DNA from: Sphaerosporella brunnea
Lineage: Eukaryota > Ascomycota > Pezizomycetes > Pezizales > Pyronemataceae
DNA: 64,000 bases
Assembly (NCBI GenBank): GCA_008704415.1
Contig: VXIS01000007.1
Location: 186,001-250,000 of the forward strand
Reading direction: 5' to 3'
Positions 35,474 to 47,132 of this stretch are shown piece after piece; positions within the stretch are counted from its first letter, which is position 1; each line of letters opens with the position of its first letter. The position numbers and the translations under genes are program-made. The notes below the pieces were generated by a model. It had not been told where the DNA came from, did not search any database, and saw only the letters and a list, made by a program, of their open reading frames with translations.

Positions 35474-36232
35474 ATGACGTCGCTCACCCTCCAGATATCC
35501 TCCTCCATAATCTTCGCCCAGCCACCTCCCGCCGAGGACAGCGGCGCTGTAGCTATCTTTGTCGGTTCCTCGGCGGCCTCTCAACAAGAACCACTCAAAG
35601 CCGGCCCTGAGAACCCGCTCTATCGTCTCCCTCAATCCATCTCATCTGGCGGCCTCAAGATCCACTTGAACAACTACGTCAAGCCCAAAGGCTTCGAGAA
35701 GCCCACGCGGCGCTCTCTCCTCTCCAGCATCGACGAGGACCACGTAATTTACGAGATCCGAAAAGCCAGCGTTGGCGAAGGCAGCGGCGAATATTTCCTG
35801 ACGAACCATGCACGCGACGATGGAGAGGGCTCCTACGGCCGCGGAAAAATGAAGTTTACCCGCGGTTGGATCTCCGGCGGCACGTGGAACGTCACGTATG
35901 TGTACAAGACGGCGGGGCAGGTGCAGGAGTCCCGCATAGACTTACAGGTAGATGAAGGTGGATGGAACGATATGGTGTGGAAGATGACGTTTCCCATGGA
36001 GGGGGTGGTGGCGAAGGAGTTTCCTCAGGAAGCAGATGCGTTCGGAGAGAATGGACGCAGCATGGAAATTTTTGATGGCACTTCGGCATTGCAGGGGTGG
36101 ACGCAGAAGGAGTGGAGGGACTTCTTGACGGCATGCTGGATCACCAAGGTGTGGAATCAGTGCACGCGGACGGGATGGTTCTCCTCGAGCATTCGCAAGG
36201 ACTCGGAGGTGGGGAATCTTAGGACGTATTAA
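35474..36232 (+). CDS. conserved-looking protein of unknown function
   Basis: A single exon of 252 codons begins MTSLTLQISSSIIFAQPPPA. I do not recognise the family. The central part has alternating hydrophobic residues typical of beta strands: MKFTRGWISGGTWNVTYVYK and VDEGGWNDMVWKMTFPMEGV. This is followed by a helical end, GWTQKEWRDFLTACWITKVW. No clear signal peptide or membrane segment is seen. Codon use is even and GC-rich at third positions, like its neighbours, which supports a real gene. It lies upstream of the small mitochondrial protein gene on the same strand. Confidence 0.7.
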   Translation: MTSLTLQISSSIIFAQPPPAEDSGAVAIFVGSSAASQQEPLKAGPENPLYRLPQSISSGGLKIHLNNYVKPKGFEKPTRRSLLSSIDEDHVIYEIRKASVGEGSGEYFLTNHARDDGEGSYGRGKMKFTRGWISGGTWNVTYVYKTAGQVQESRIDLQVDEGGWNDMVWKMTFPMEGVVAKEFPQEADAFGENGRSMEIFDGTSALQGWTQKEWRDFLTACWITKVWNQCTRTGWFSSSIRKDSEVGNLRTY

Positions 36233-36457
36233 GTGGTGGTCTTCTATCTGCGTTTTTCAAGTTGCCTTTGGATGATGATGATAGTCTACGTGTACTTCTT
36301 AGTAATTAGTTAGAAGTATTTCTTCACACTTGCGCGTGAAGCGAATGGGCCATGGGTGATAGCGTATGACCCAGTTACCCTCCCCCCACCACTTCAACCC
36401 AGTTCCCCCACCACTTCAAGGCGTGGAATCCTCCGCCCCACCATTCAACCACCGAAA

Positions 36458-37254
36458 ATGCTACCCACAACACGACTCCTACAAACCTCAGTACGGACAT
36501 ATAAAGCGCGGCGTCCATGGCCACCGGACTTCAGACTTCTCTCAGAAAAAGAGCAATTCCGGCTTGAACGACGGTACCGGCGGCGCGCAAAGCTGAAGTG
36601 GGCGCGGCCACGCCTTCAAAAAGCAGTCTCGATCGCGCAATGGTCCATCATGAGCTGTTCGGCCCCCGAATACCGGCGCGTGGAGGAAAAAGGGAAGGGA
36701 CTAATGTGTGGGGCTACTAGATGTTGTCGTGTATGGGGTGCTCTGGGCCGACTGGGGAAGGGAGGACCACATGTTCATGCCGGTGAGTTTTGGGATCGTC
36801 TCCCCCCCACCAAAATTGTGGGGTTGTGGAGGATATTCGGAAGCTTATCTTTCCGGGGCTCGGAGCAGATTCGCAATTGGGTCAAGGAGAAGAAGGAGAG
36901 CTTCTGGTCGGTACCTGCGAGACCATCGACGGCGGCGGAGCTTGGAAAAGCTCGGGATGCAGCGGCTATTCCTGCCTCGGACGGACGGAAGCAATGAGGA
37001 AAGGTGGGGGTGAGGCTTTTGTACGATACCCGAAAGGTGGGGCTTCTGCGAGTGCTACCGTTGTGGATGGTGGAAGAATCGTGTTGTGTACAGTATCAGA
37101 TGTTAATCCGCCTGCATCGTATGATGCAATGATTTCTCCGAGATCTTCCTTAGCCGCATTTTACAACCACAACACCTACAGCTTTTGCCAACGAAGGATC
37201 ATTTTGCAGTCCGCATTTGTAGCTATAGCTGTCAAGCTACAGCTGTTGAATTGA
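36458..37254 (+). CDS. small probable mitochondrial single-pass membrane protein
   Basis: Three exons, 36458-36656, 36721-36782 and 36832-37254, join in phase. The product starts MLPTTRLLQTSVRTYKARRP, a presequence-like basic stretch, followed by WPPDFRLLSEKEQFRLERRY and a basic segment. The splice at 36656/36721 builds one hydrophobic helix, SYVVVYGVLWADWG. The first intron has an ACTAAT branch site. I have a general memory of similar short fungal mitochondrial proteins, but cannot name one. Up to about residue 87 the model is good; beyond that the third exon gives 141 low-complexity Gly/Ser-rich residues and may be wrong, hiding another intron or an earlier end. Confidence 0.6.
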
Positions 37255-37441
37255 GTAGATCTGCGCCAGAGATGTGTATGATGGACGCTTTTTGATGATA
37301 TACCATACACGATTCCCACCCATGATCTGTACATGTTGCTGCTTGCGCCCGCAATTCCGTCGCCTTCCCGATCCTGCAAAGAAACTAGAAGGAAAAAGAT
37401 CTATTCAGCCAATTTACAGTGTTTCAAGATAGAGATTGCCT

Positions 37442-37964
37442 TTAGTGGTGAGCGTCCTTCTCGTCTCCGAAAACGACGTCCTCCTCAAACCAATCCTCCT
37501 CCTTGGTGGCGACGGGCTCTCCGGCGGCGGAAGCATCTTGTCCCTCGACCTCAACAGCCTGGGCCTCGTACTCGGCGAGCTCGTTGGCGATGCTGGCGTC
37601 GGCGGAGTCGGGTAACGGGGGGGCGGCAGGCGGAGACCACTTCTTGACGGCCTCAGCGGCGGCAGCAGCTGACTCGGGCTTAGGCTTGTAGGCACGCAGC
37701 TCGCGGAGGTAGATGTCCTGGATGGGGTCTGTGGTTATCGCTGCGGCGGAATCAGAAACGGATGTTCATAAGTATTGCGGTGAATGGTAGTTAGTTAGTA
37801 CCTTGGCGGGCGGCAGTGGGAGCGATGAAAGTACGGGTCATCGCAGACTGCCGCAGGGCAGCGCGGGTGAGGATGGAGCGCTGATTTCCAGGTGGGGTTA
37901 GTTGTGGAAGAGCTTGTCGTGCGGAGGGCAGACGAACCGATACTCTCAGAGACTGGGCCAGCAT
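37442..37964 (-). CDS. atp14: Mitochondrial F1Fo ATP synthase subunit h (ATP14)
   Basis: Two exons, 37964-37802 and 37728-37442, give 149 residues. The N-terminus MLAQSLRVSVRLPSARQALP is a mitochondrial presequence; mature protein probably begins near TFIAPTAARQ. The conserved part is DPIQDIYLRELRAYKPKPES followed by an acidic half, DSADASIANELAEYEAQAVE, and the end EDWFEEDVVFGDEKDAHH. This is the acidic peripheral-stalk subunit h. The 73-base intron falls just before the mature conserved block. It acts in the Fo peripheral stalk at the inner membrane. Confidence 0.93.
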
Positions 37965-39009
37965 TGTGGATTGAGGTAGCGAAGAGTGGAGAGGTGGTCG
38001 TCGAGGGTAGATATAAACTGGGGACGGGGCGGGATGGGTCGGGGAAGTGCCGGGATTGTTGGTTTTCGGAAGAAAGGATTGAAGCCTCGATTATCAGGAG
38101 ATTTACCCGGCTAACCGACGGGATCGAAGACCACCAGTGATATGGCAAACCGTGCAACGTCACCCCAACTGCGACAGGAAAAGTGTTGCGATTGATGCTA
38201 GGGATCCTCAATCGCCCATGATCTTGTAGGCTGTCAAGAAGTTTTGCGGGTGTTGACAGCCATGTGATCGAAAACCACCAGCGATCACTCGCTCAACGTC
38301 GAATTACAAGGGACACTCACAAGCACAAATACATCGTCGATGATGGTCACGACAGGAGGGCCTATAGTTGGCAATCATTTGGAGTAACACCGCTGACGCT
38401 ACATAGATCGTGTCAACCCGAAAAAACACCGACCGAATGATACTCAGTGATGCTGTCCGGACTATATCGACGTACGTCGAGTCGATTTCGAGCCTCAACC
38501 TCAGTCGAAAGCAGCGGCAACTAAGCGGATCCACTGCAAACGTTGACTGAGCGGGGATATCGAGCTTAGACAGCTGCAGGTAAGATCCCACTGCTACAGT
38601 TCACGAGTCGAGTGCCCTGATGTGATGTGCTGGGTTGGACAATTCGTCCTCAATTGCCCACGAAGTATCTCAGTATGAAGCATTGGGGTTCAAGACGTCA
38701 TCACTGTTCCTCTCAACCACCCAATACCTCTCAATACCTCTCATCCCTCCATCAACCCTTTCAAGGACATATTTTAACGTTTTATTCAAGCCCTCTTCTT
38801 TCACGGCCGTCGCTCACTTTCGTATCTTAGGATGTAAGTCGATTCCTTCTCCCGCTGCGGCAGAACCTTCTGGCCAATTGAGTAACCAGATTCGCTGTTC
38901 CAGGAGCGAAAGAAATCGGCAGACTCTTCGCTGCAAACAACAGCTTAGCACCCATCTAGCAGCAGCCAAAACGATCGGTTTCAAACCCGCCGAGAGATCG
39001 TTAGTGAAT
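37965..39009. promoter_or_regulatory. divergent promoter, with probable 5' UTR intron
   Basis: The spacer lies between ATP14 (minus) and the TFIIB-like gene (plus). A good donor (GTAAGT at 38834) and acceptor (CCAG ending 38903) mark a likely 70-base intron in the TFIIB leader. The TFIIB reading frame is open upstream to 38635 without ATG, so translation starts at 39010. Confidence 0.45.
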
Positions 39010-40434
39010 ATGGGACACCTGGAAGGAAAAAACCCCTTGGAGCAAGATCTCCGGTGCCCGGAATGTCTGGAAGACCCTCCCAACGTCGTCGAAGACTTCA
39101 AAAGCGGCGACATATTATGTAGATCCTGCGGTCTGGTGACGCAGTCTGGCTTGGTCGACATGCGCGCCGAATGGCGCACCTTCGAGGGCGACGCCGAGAC
39201 TGGCAGAGTGGATCCTACTCGTGCCGGGAAAGGCTATAATGAGCTTCTCAAGGGAGAGCAGCTCAGCACTCTAATTGGCGGTGGTGGCAAGAACAAAGCA
39301 CTCTCTTCTGAAGGGGTCTCTCTCTCCAGGCTCCAGACGAAGGTCTCGGTCGACTCGATCAACCTGCGTCTCCAGGAAGGCTTTGCCAGGATCGAAGCAC
39401 TCTGCGCAACGGCGGGAGTTAGCCAGATTGTGCAGGAAGCGGCTAAGCATGTGTTGAGCCAGACGAAACAGGCGGGAATGGGTGGAGGTCTCGACGCAGG
39501 TTGGTGTCTGGCTTGCATCTACCATGGTGCGAAGCGTGTGGGAATGGAAATAGACAAGAGAACCATCACAAGGATAGGCGGGAACGTGCCGATGAAGGCC
39601 TGGACTAGGCATATCTTCGATATGAACAGGTTGAACTGGCAGGAGGGAGAGAAGCAGCGCCAGAAGCTGATTGAGCAGGGAAAAACCGAGGAACAGGCCG
39701 CCAGACTAACTAATACGTTGTCTGGTGCCGCGCGTGTTACTCCGAGGTCGTTGATGGTTCGTTTTTGCCAGGCTGTTGGCGTCCCAATTTGGGTGGAATC
39801 CATCGCTGCCCAAATCTGCGATACTATCGATGATACTCTCCTCCTCGGAGGTAGAGCGGCCAGCAACATCGCTACCGTCGGTATCTACATCGCCAGCCAT
39901 GTCGTTGGTCTTCCCATGCAATTCGACGCTGTTTTCCCTCTGTCCGGACTTTCGAAAGGTGTGTTCACCATTATCCACCTGTTCTATGAAACCATTAACT
40001 GACACCCTGGTGTAGCCACAATGCGTAACGCCACGAAGAAGTGTTTTGATAGCCGTGTCGAGATGCTGAAAAACCACTACTGGCCGAAGGATCCGAGGGT
40101 GAAGGATGAGCTATTCGAACAAATCATGGACAAGAAGTATTTCGCCAGCCCACTCAAACCTTCCCCGCCGCCTGATCCCGTCCTGTCCACCGGAGTAAAG
40201 CGCAAAGCTTCGGACCCGGAGGATGCGAAACCCAAGAAGGTTGCCAAGAAATCCGAGAAAGAGTTGGAACTGTCTGAAGGCAAGGAGAAATTTGTGGGCA
40301 TCGGCTTACACAGACTCCCGCAAACACCAACAATCAAGATTGGGAACGTAAGAGTCCCATCTTCGCCTGTTTTCCCTACACGTCTAATAAGTGTACAGCT
40401 CATTTTCCCGGCCGCTGTCAAGAACGAGGCTTAA
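39010..40434 (+). CDS. Transcription initiation factor TFIIB, divergent
   Basis: Three exons, 39010-39958, 40016-40347 and 40399-40434, give 438 residues; canonical TFIIB has about 345. The N-terminal zinc ribbon is RCPECLEDPPNVVEDFKSGD then ILCRSCG, and the B-finger equivalent is VDMRAEWRTF. The second cyclin repeat is recognisable: LMVRFCQAVGVPIWVESIAA and ASNIATVGIYIASHVVGLP, then SKATMRNATKK across the first intron. The first repeat is poorly conserved: the usual run with GKS and ACIFIACR is replaced by GGGLDAGWCLACIYHGAKRV. A Lys/Pro-rich tail of about 100 residues is added. TFIIB recruits RNA polymerase II to promoters. This could be the only TFIIB of the species or a diverged paralogue. 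Confidence 0.85.
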
Positions 40435-42065
40435 AGTCAGGCCTTGCAACATCAATACTTTTGTGCGTTCGATCTTTGATGATACCCGGTGCGATTTTCT
40501 ACTTATGCCATAATTAGAGATCCGTCGGAGGAAGGTGGCGTTCTGTGTTTGTGTTTTTCTCTAGATCTCTCTGTTTGAGAGCGTGTGTTTGTCATCCATG
40601 GCATTGTGTCTTCATTGAGAGGTTTTGCCACTGAATTGGTCTGAGTGCTTTTGCGGCCCCATTGGCTATGAGGGTTGCTTGATTGAGTTTAGAGTTTGAA
40701 TTCCTGAGACCTGCTATGCGCTTTAAACCGACACCTTCGGAGCACACTAGCATTTTACGTGTGTGTGTAACCGTCACTGTCATTCTCCCCTTCTCCCACT
40801 CTGCGGTGACTTCTATATACACGCTCTTTAAATGCCAGCGTCCCATATCTTTCCCCATGACGATAAGCGTCCATGATGCGCTCCACTCGGGCAAAAAATT
40901 GTAACACGATCTTGTCCGTCACAACTGCTGACCCAAGACACTTGGGAACCATTTCGCGAAGCGCAGGAAGCGAATATTCGCAGTGCTTGCGGGGCGTAGA
41001 TCTTCGACCGGCCCCAGACGTACTCAATTGGGCGCTGCCGGAGACGCGCAGACTACGGCCAGCCAGTGCGCACAATTTCCACCTCCTCTCTCGAAATTCC
41101 CGTCGGAAGCTCGACGTGCGAGAAGACTTTCCTCCCCATTTCCCTGTCTTCCGCAGTTTCCTTAATCTGGAAACCCACTACCTTGTCCTCGTCGAGGATT
41201 GTAAGTTTGCCCATCGTGCCACTTGCGCGTAACGTTAACTAACTAGTAAATTCGGCGGGGACGTAGACTCAAAGACGTAGACTCGGGGACGTAGAATGTC
41301 GCTTCACTTGCACGTATGAGAGAGAAAGGTCCACCCGGTCCGTTCGCGCGCTCGCGTGCACATGACGTTACCACAGCCAAATCATTCTAGTGTACTCCGG
41401 GTAACCCCAAACCAGCGAAGGTCCAGGTTTAAAGCGCCTTGCACCATACTTTTATTGCCAGGTAGCCCTAACAACTGGCTTTCTGGGTACAAAAGATTAG
41501 TCTATCTACATACCAACTGGATGGCCTCAAATTCCACCCAACTGGCTTGATATGCACTAAGGTACATAGTAACCGATGGATGAGAGACCACGTGGGCGCC
41601 GTGTCGAAATCCCGTGACTTACACTGCATGGCGAATTTGGAACCAGGCCGCCACAACAATAATCACGAAAACCCCGGACCCTAAAAAGCAGCAGCAGCAG
41701 TAGGGCAAAAAAGCAGCCCATCACAAACGATAATATTTTGCATCCATCCGAGGGGACAGTTGGCGAAGGGACGCCCATTCCAATGCAAAGCACAACAAAA
41801 ACAACCAAGTACAACACAAGTACAATGATGGTTTTTCGAAGGACGACGACGAGGAGGAGGAGCAGCTATGCAAATGCACAAGATGGGAGAAAGTAAGAAG
41901 TAAGAAGACGACCCAAAGCCCGGCCAGTCCACAAAGTAAAGAAGAAAATGAAAGAAACACAAGAAAACTAATATGAAGAATAGGCAGTAGCAGCAAGCTC
42001 CATCCCATGTCCGTTTCCCGCAAACCCAGTAAATGTAATAGCAGATCGACAGATAGAACTCTCAA
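40435..42065. other. spacer between converging TFIIB-like and NST1 genes
   Basis: The 1.6 kb contain a plus-strand frame at 40873-41232 (MMRSTRAKNCNT) with no recognisable motif, which I do not call. A tandem of about 15 bases built on GACGTAGACTC is repeated about three times at 41261-41298. Confidence 0.5.
41261..41298. repeat. short tandem repeat (GACGTAGACTC unit)
   Basis: Three imperfect direct copies of a 14-15 base unit follow one another: GACGTAGACTCAAA, GACGTAGACTCGGG and GACGTAGAATG. The tract is non-coding. Confidence 0.7.
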
Positions 42066-45000
42066 TCAAAAGCCCGCCGGACTTGAGGCCATTCCTGGAG
42101 GTGCCCCTAACGGTGTCTTGAATGGCACCGCACCTGTTGTACTGGGACTTCCAATCTCTCCAGCCCTGATGGGACCGTGGTTGTGGTGTAGATCGGCAAA
42201 CTCGTCGGGAGAATAGTAGACCAGTACCCTGCCGTTCTCATGGCGCTGCTCGAAGCTACCGCCGCCGTTTTGAGAGTCGCCCTCCACATCGAGTGTGTGT
42301 GTAAGCTCGTCGATAGCGAATCGAAGATCTGGAGAGGCAACGGCCAACACTGCTCTCTGCAAAGTAGAGATTTCCACAGGCTGACGGCTCGGGCCACTCA
42401 GCTCTTGAAACTGCTGGCATGCCAATATGCGGATTTGGTCTATCCTCGTGGTCCTGCGTCGGTTGAAGGCACCAGCGTCAATGTCCGACCACCCTACAGC
42501 TTTGTTAAATATAGGCCCAAAGGGTTTCATTGAAACATTATCGAGAATACGAACCTGCCTTGTTCGCCCACGCACTAGGAAGGGAGCTTCCACCCAGCGG
42601 CAATGTGTTGGACCAAGACGCACCATAATCGTTGAAACCTGTAAAAAGGTCTTCAGTACGTACATTGGGATTATACAGGAAGTTAGAACTTACCGAGACC
42701 ATCACCAAAGATCCCTGCGGAGGAGACGCCTCTTATCGGCCTTGGGGCGAAATGTGGTCCGGCGCTGACCCTTCGACTTGGCGACATGTTTTCAGTCAAA
42801 GGCTCATCGTCATCTTCCAAGAGTGCACGGCTGCCCATGACATTGGAGAGCTCATCAACTTGATCATCGCCATTTCTCTGTGGAGCCACGCTGGAAGGGC
42901 GCTGTATAGGAGTTGGCATGGGGGCGGGTCTGTGGATGTGGTCGAAACCACCAGATGGTATCCTCGAATGACCGCTCATGGGAACGGGTTCCATACGAGT
43001 GCTAAAAGGTGATCCAGGTGGTGGAAACGGGACACCTGGAGGCGGCTGATGCGTCATGTCTCCCATGAATAATCCACGGCCTTGACCACCCATTGGGCGC
43101 ATACCTGGAGGAGGGAGTTGCATTGTTAAACCGTTCGATGCAGCAAATCCACGATATTGTGGGCTGTGCAAGGGCATTTGCCCAGCACCAAAAATGGGCA
43201 TACCGTTGCTGATGGACTGACGCTGAGACATATTGGGTAAGAAGGGCTGCATAGGATTTGGTCCGTTCATTCCTATGGGTGACATTGGGGTAAAGATGCC
43301 CTCAGGAGGAATAACGCCGGGCGGCGGGCCGATGTGGTGAGGCATAGGAGATGTAGGTGGAAAGCCAGGAAACGCGAATCCGCCCTTGACCGGAATGGGT
43401 CCGGGTAGAGTTTGCTGCAACACCGGTGTGCTAGGGGATGCAGAGCTTCCAAGACGCGGGCCAACGCTGGGAGTTTTCGGCGAGGAGCCCTGTGAGCCTT
43501 GGATCGATCCTTGTTGGGAAGAGGTTCGAGGCTTTTGAAGCTGTGTGCTCGCCGATTGTTTCGGCGTTGCTGGCGTGACGACGGGCAGATGAGGCGAGGC
43601 TCCATATCCAAGTGGTGGTGCGGGTTGAGGATGCGGGATGATTGGTGTAGACACGAAAGCTTGTTGTGCACGTTTGGCTGCAGCGGCTGCGTCGGCCTTA
43701 GCTTTTGTCTCCTCCTCTTTCCGCTTCCGCTCTTTCTCTGCCGCTTCTTTCTTGGCTTTTGCTTCCCGCTCTCTCTTTTCTCGGTCTTCACGTTCACGCT
43801 TTTCGCGTAACTCCCTATCTCGAGTTTCCTTCTCTTCTTTGGCCTTCTTTGCGGCTTCCTGCTGCTTCTTACGCTCACGTTCTTGGTTTTCCTTTCGCTT
43901 GCGCTCCTTTTCAGCCTCTCTCTCACGTTCCTCTTCCTGCCGCTTCCTCTTTTCCTCCTCTTTCCTTCGCTTTTCTTCATCGGCAGCCTTTTTCTCGGCA
44001 TCGCGCTTCAGTCGCAGCTCTTCCCTTCGTTTCCGCTGCTCCTCAGCTTTCTTTGCCTCAATGGCTTTGAGCCGTTCCTCCTCCTCACGCTTCTCCGCTT
44101 CCTTCTTAAGGCGTTCCTCCTCCTTTGCTTGTTTGGCTTGGCGCTTCTTCTCCCTCTTCTTGTCCTTGTCCTGGGCCTTCTTGGCTTCGCGTTCCTCCTT
44201 ACGGCGCTTCTCGTCCTCGAGTTCCTGCAGAAGCTTATTCTGCCGTTCCGCTGCGACCTTTTCCCGATATGCCTGTAGCACCCGCTGTTCGAACATCCGA
44301 GCGGCGAAGATCTGGAACATTCGGCGACCTTCTTCCATGCGTTGTTCCTCCGTCATGGTATCCTTTACCAAGTCAGCACGTCACTAAAAACAATACCCAC
44401 ATACGATTTACGCACAGGCTCCTCTTCCTCCTCTTCATCATCCTCGTAGTCCTCATCCTCATCTTCCTCATAATCGTCGTCCTCGTCATCATAGTCGGAG
44501 GGCTGTGTGTGATTGTGAACATGGTGCTGGTGCTGGTGCAGACTGGCGTCTCGTTGTAGGGTCCCATTGGCATGGCTTGCCTCCTCTTCCCGCGCCATTC
44601 GACGCTCCGCCAACTGTTCCATCATCTCGATGAACTTTTTCCCATCGTTTTTCAACAGATCGTCTGCCACCGTCAAGATTCCACCTACAGTTTTCCATCA
44701 ATGCAAAGTCAGTCACCGCTTTCTCTCTCATCCCGCGCCGCTACGATTCAGCGCACCTTGTACAGTGAGACTGTTGCCGAAGTTGAAGAAATCTGGTCTC
44801 GGGTCGTTCTGTGGCGGAGGAGACATCGGGTGTTCCAGTGAATCGTCCTCGTCTTCCAATACATACTCCTCGTCGTCGTCCTCGTAAAGGTCCTCATCAA
44901 CTTCCTCGGCTTTCGTGTCGTGGTCCTTGCGAGCTTGATTCCCTTGACTAATCCGTGGCGGTGGTCCCGGGGGAGGAGGTGGCGGCGGTATGCTACTACT

Positions 45001-45960
45001 GGAGAAAGCACCAGGTGGCGGACTCGGAGGAACGTGACTAAGGAATTTATTTTGCTGCTGATTGGCGTACTGTTCCAGTTCTTCGTAATAGGCGTCATAA
45101 AGAACTTCCAATTCCTCCTCTATAGCTGTCCGTTTTCGACCACAGACACTACATGAACAGGAATGTTTCTGCTGTTCTTTCATCTTCCGTAGAACTGCTT
45201 CTTTCTCAACCTTGACTAGTGACCTGCGCTCGTCTTCGCCAAGCGACAGCCAGAAGTCTTTGATCCGCTCACGCTCCTCCGAGGTCGAGGTGTTCCATAT
45301 GCGGTCCTTGCTCTTGCGACCTTGACCCTGCCCTGCCCCACCCCCACCAGCGTGCTCACCACCCCCGCCGGCTTTCTTGTTCTTCTTCTTCTTGTTCTTC
45401 TTGCTCTTACCGGCTGCCGGCGCCGGGGCGGAAGATGGCGGGGGAGAGTACTGACCATTGTCATCGTACTCGCCGTCTTGGTCGGAGTAGTATTCTTCCT
45501 CCTCGTCGGCGTCTACGAGTTCCGGAGGATCGTGCTGGTCGAAATCAGCCATCGAGTTTCTTATATCTTGCTGGTAGTGGTGCGGGTGATTCGGTGGCGG
45601 GGGAGCGCCGGGACCGTTTGACCGATTGTAATCGCAGTCTTCGTCGCCGGATGGAGTCCTACGATGCTGCTGCTGGGTTGATTGTGGAACCTGCTTTCCT
45701 GCTTTCTTGTTCTTCTTATTCTTCTTCTTGCCGGCAATACTGTTAGAATTCGCGCCGTTAGAGTAATCCATCGGAGCGGGAGCAGGAGCGGGAGGCGACG
45801 AAGCGGCGGAGATCGAATCGGGATTGGAGACCTTTCGAGAAGGCACAGTAATCAACTTCGTACCGTCTTTGTTACGGATGTTCTTGCCGTTCGTGGGCGA
45901 GGATTGGTGGTCAAGTTGAGTTGTGTCTGATGGATTGCGCTGCGAATGGCCAGCAGGCAT
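42066..45960 (-). CDS. nst1: NST1 stress response protein
   Basis: Five exons, 45960-44757, 44684-44416, 44362-42694, 42638-42555 and 42493-42066, keep phase and give 1217 residues. Order: a disordered Lys/Pro-rich N-terminus with [12 protein letters not shown]; a conserved segment with [20 protein letters not shown] and [20 protein letters not shown]; an acidic region ([19 protein letters not shown]); [20 protein letters not shown]; then about 200 residues of charged Glu/Lys/Arg coiled coil. A Pro/Gly-rich region follows, and the C-terminus ends with [16 protein letters not shown] and [13 protein letters not shown], both typical of Nst1. In yeast Nst1 is linked to salt tolerance and P-bodies. 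Confidence 0.94.
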
Positions 45961-47037
45961 CTCCGAATTTTTTCGTTACGCCGAAGTCGAGGGGCAGCAG
46001 CGAGCGGTGGACGGCAAAGCTGCAGGTCGGATCGGGTTCTCGGCTCTGCTGCTAGACGCAAATCAAATCTCAGCGGAGTCTGGTTGGGAGAAAAGGTTGT
46101 GCGGTGGGTACTGGGATAGGTAGTATGCGGGATAGAAGTGGTGGTGGTGGTGGTGGTGGTGGTGGAGGAGGAGGTTTGGTATGGTAGGGTAGTAGAAGGT
46201 AGTTGGAGGCTAATGGATGAGTGGGATGTCGTACAGACGGAGACGTAAGTGACTGTAGCTGCAGCAGAACAGCGAAAGAAATAAGGTGAATGGCGACGAG
46301 CAACAACGTTGACAGAGGGAGCTCAAACGAGTGATTGATTGCCACCGGATAATTGGAGAGAGAGAAAGAGATGGAGGGGTTTCTCGGTTGGAGATTGGGT
46401 GTTGGGGGTGTGAGATGGTGAGTAGAGTTAGATTGGTGAGATTTCCGATGACGGATTATTTTGGGGAGGCAAGAAATGCAGTAGTAAGGCTTGAAATGTA
46501 TATTTTGTGTTGCGTGTGCAGCGATGATACTGGTAAAACAATATTATGCAATGAGGTCAATGTCTTCTTGTTTTAGAGCTGCAGAATAAATCCCAATGTG
46601 TAGAATTCGCTGTGGAATACAGCTGCATGCGCGAGCACTCTTTCCTTCACCAAGCTGTTCATTTCGTGTGGGAGTTAGGACGGCGAGTAGAGAGAAAGAG
46701 GCTTCGTCCCCGCAGGCTTGGGAATCAACGTTTTTAGCCTTTAGCAACACACGGAGTTTAAGCACTTCGACGTGCGCGTATAGGCAGGACCGAGAGGGCA
46801 AAAAACTTAACCAAGTTTCCATAACCAGATCGGCTCGAACTATTTCGCTCAGTGTGGCTTTCCGGCGGGGGAAGTATCTTCAAATGTTGTTTTCACTGAC
46901 AGGCGGGCCGGTTTCGCGGTGCACGAGCTGACCGACTCGAGGCAGATGCTGGTGTTGGTGCTGGTGGCAAGGGACACACAGAAAGGGACTTGCAGAAACA
47001 CAATACCCTTACGCCTGAAGATCTAGAGGTGATACCT

Positions 47038-47132
47038 ATCAAGTAGGTACCTACCTACATACTAGGCAAGTACCTACTAAGTACATATGTACCTAGGTAG
47101 GTAAGAAGTATGTACTTAAGTACTAAGTACTT
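47038..47132. repeat. TACCTA/TAGGTA palindromic tract
   Basis: The stretch is built of repeated and inverted TACCTA, CCTAGGTA and AGTACTTA words. A 20-base block (GGCAAGTACCTACTAAGTAC) inside it recurs exactly at 47922-47941. It could form hairpins. Shorter CCTAGGTA motifs appear at 25622-25641 and 26641-26648. Confidence 0.65.

Noticed and set aside
40873..41232. A 119-codon plus-strand frame between TFIIB and NST1.
   Set aside because: No recognisable domain, and no splice signals linking it to more coding sequence; left as non-coding.
43499..44559. Long plus-strand frames rich in Ser, Phe and Leu opposite NST1.
   Set aside because: They are the antisense reading of the Glu/Lys/Arg coiled coil; NST1 on the minus strand has the conserved motifs.
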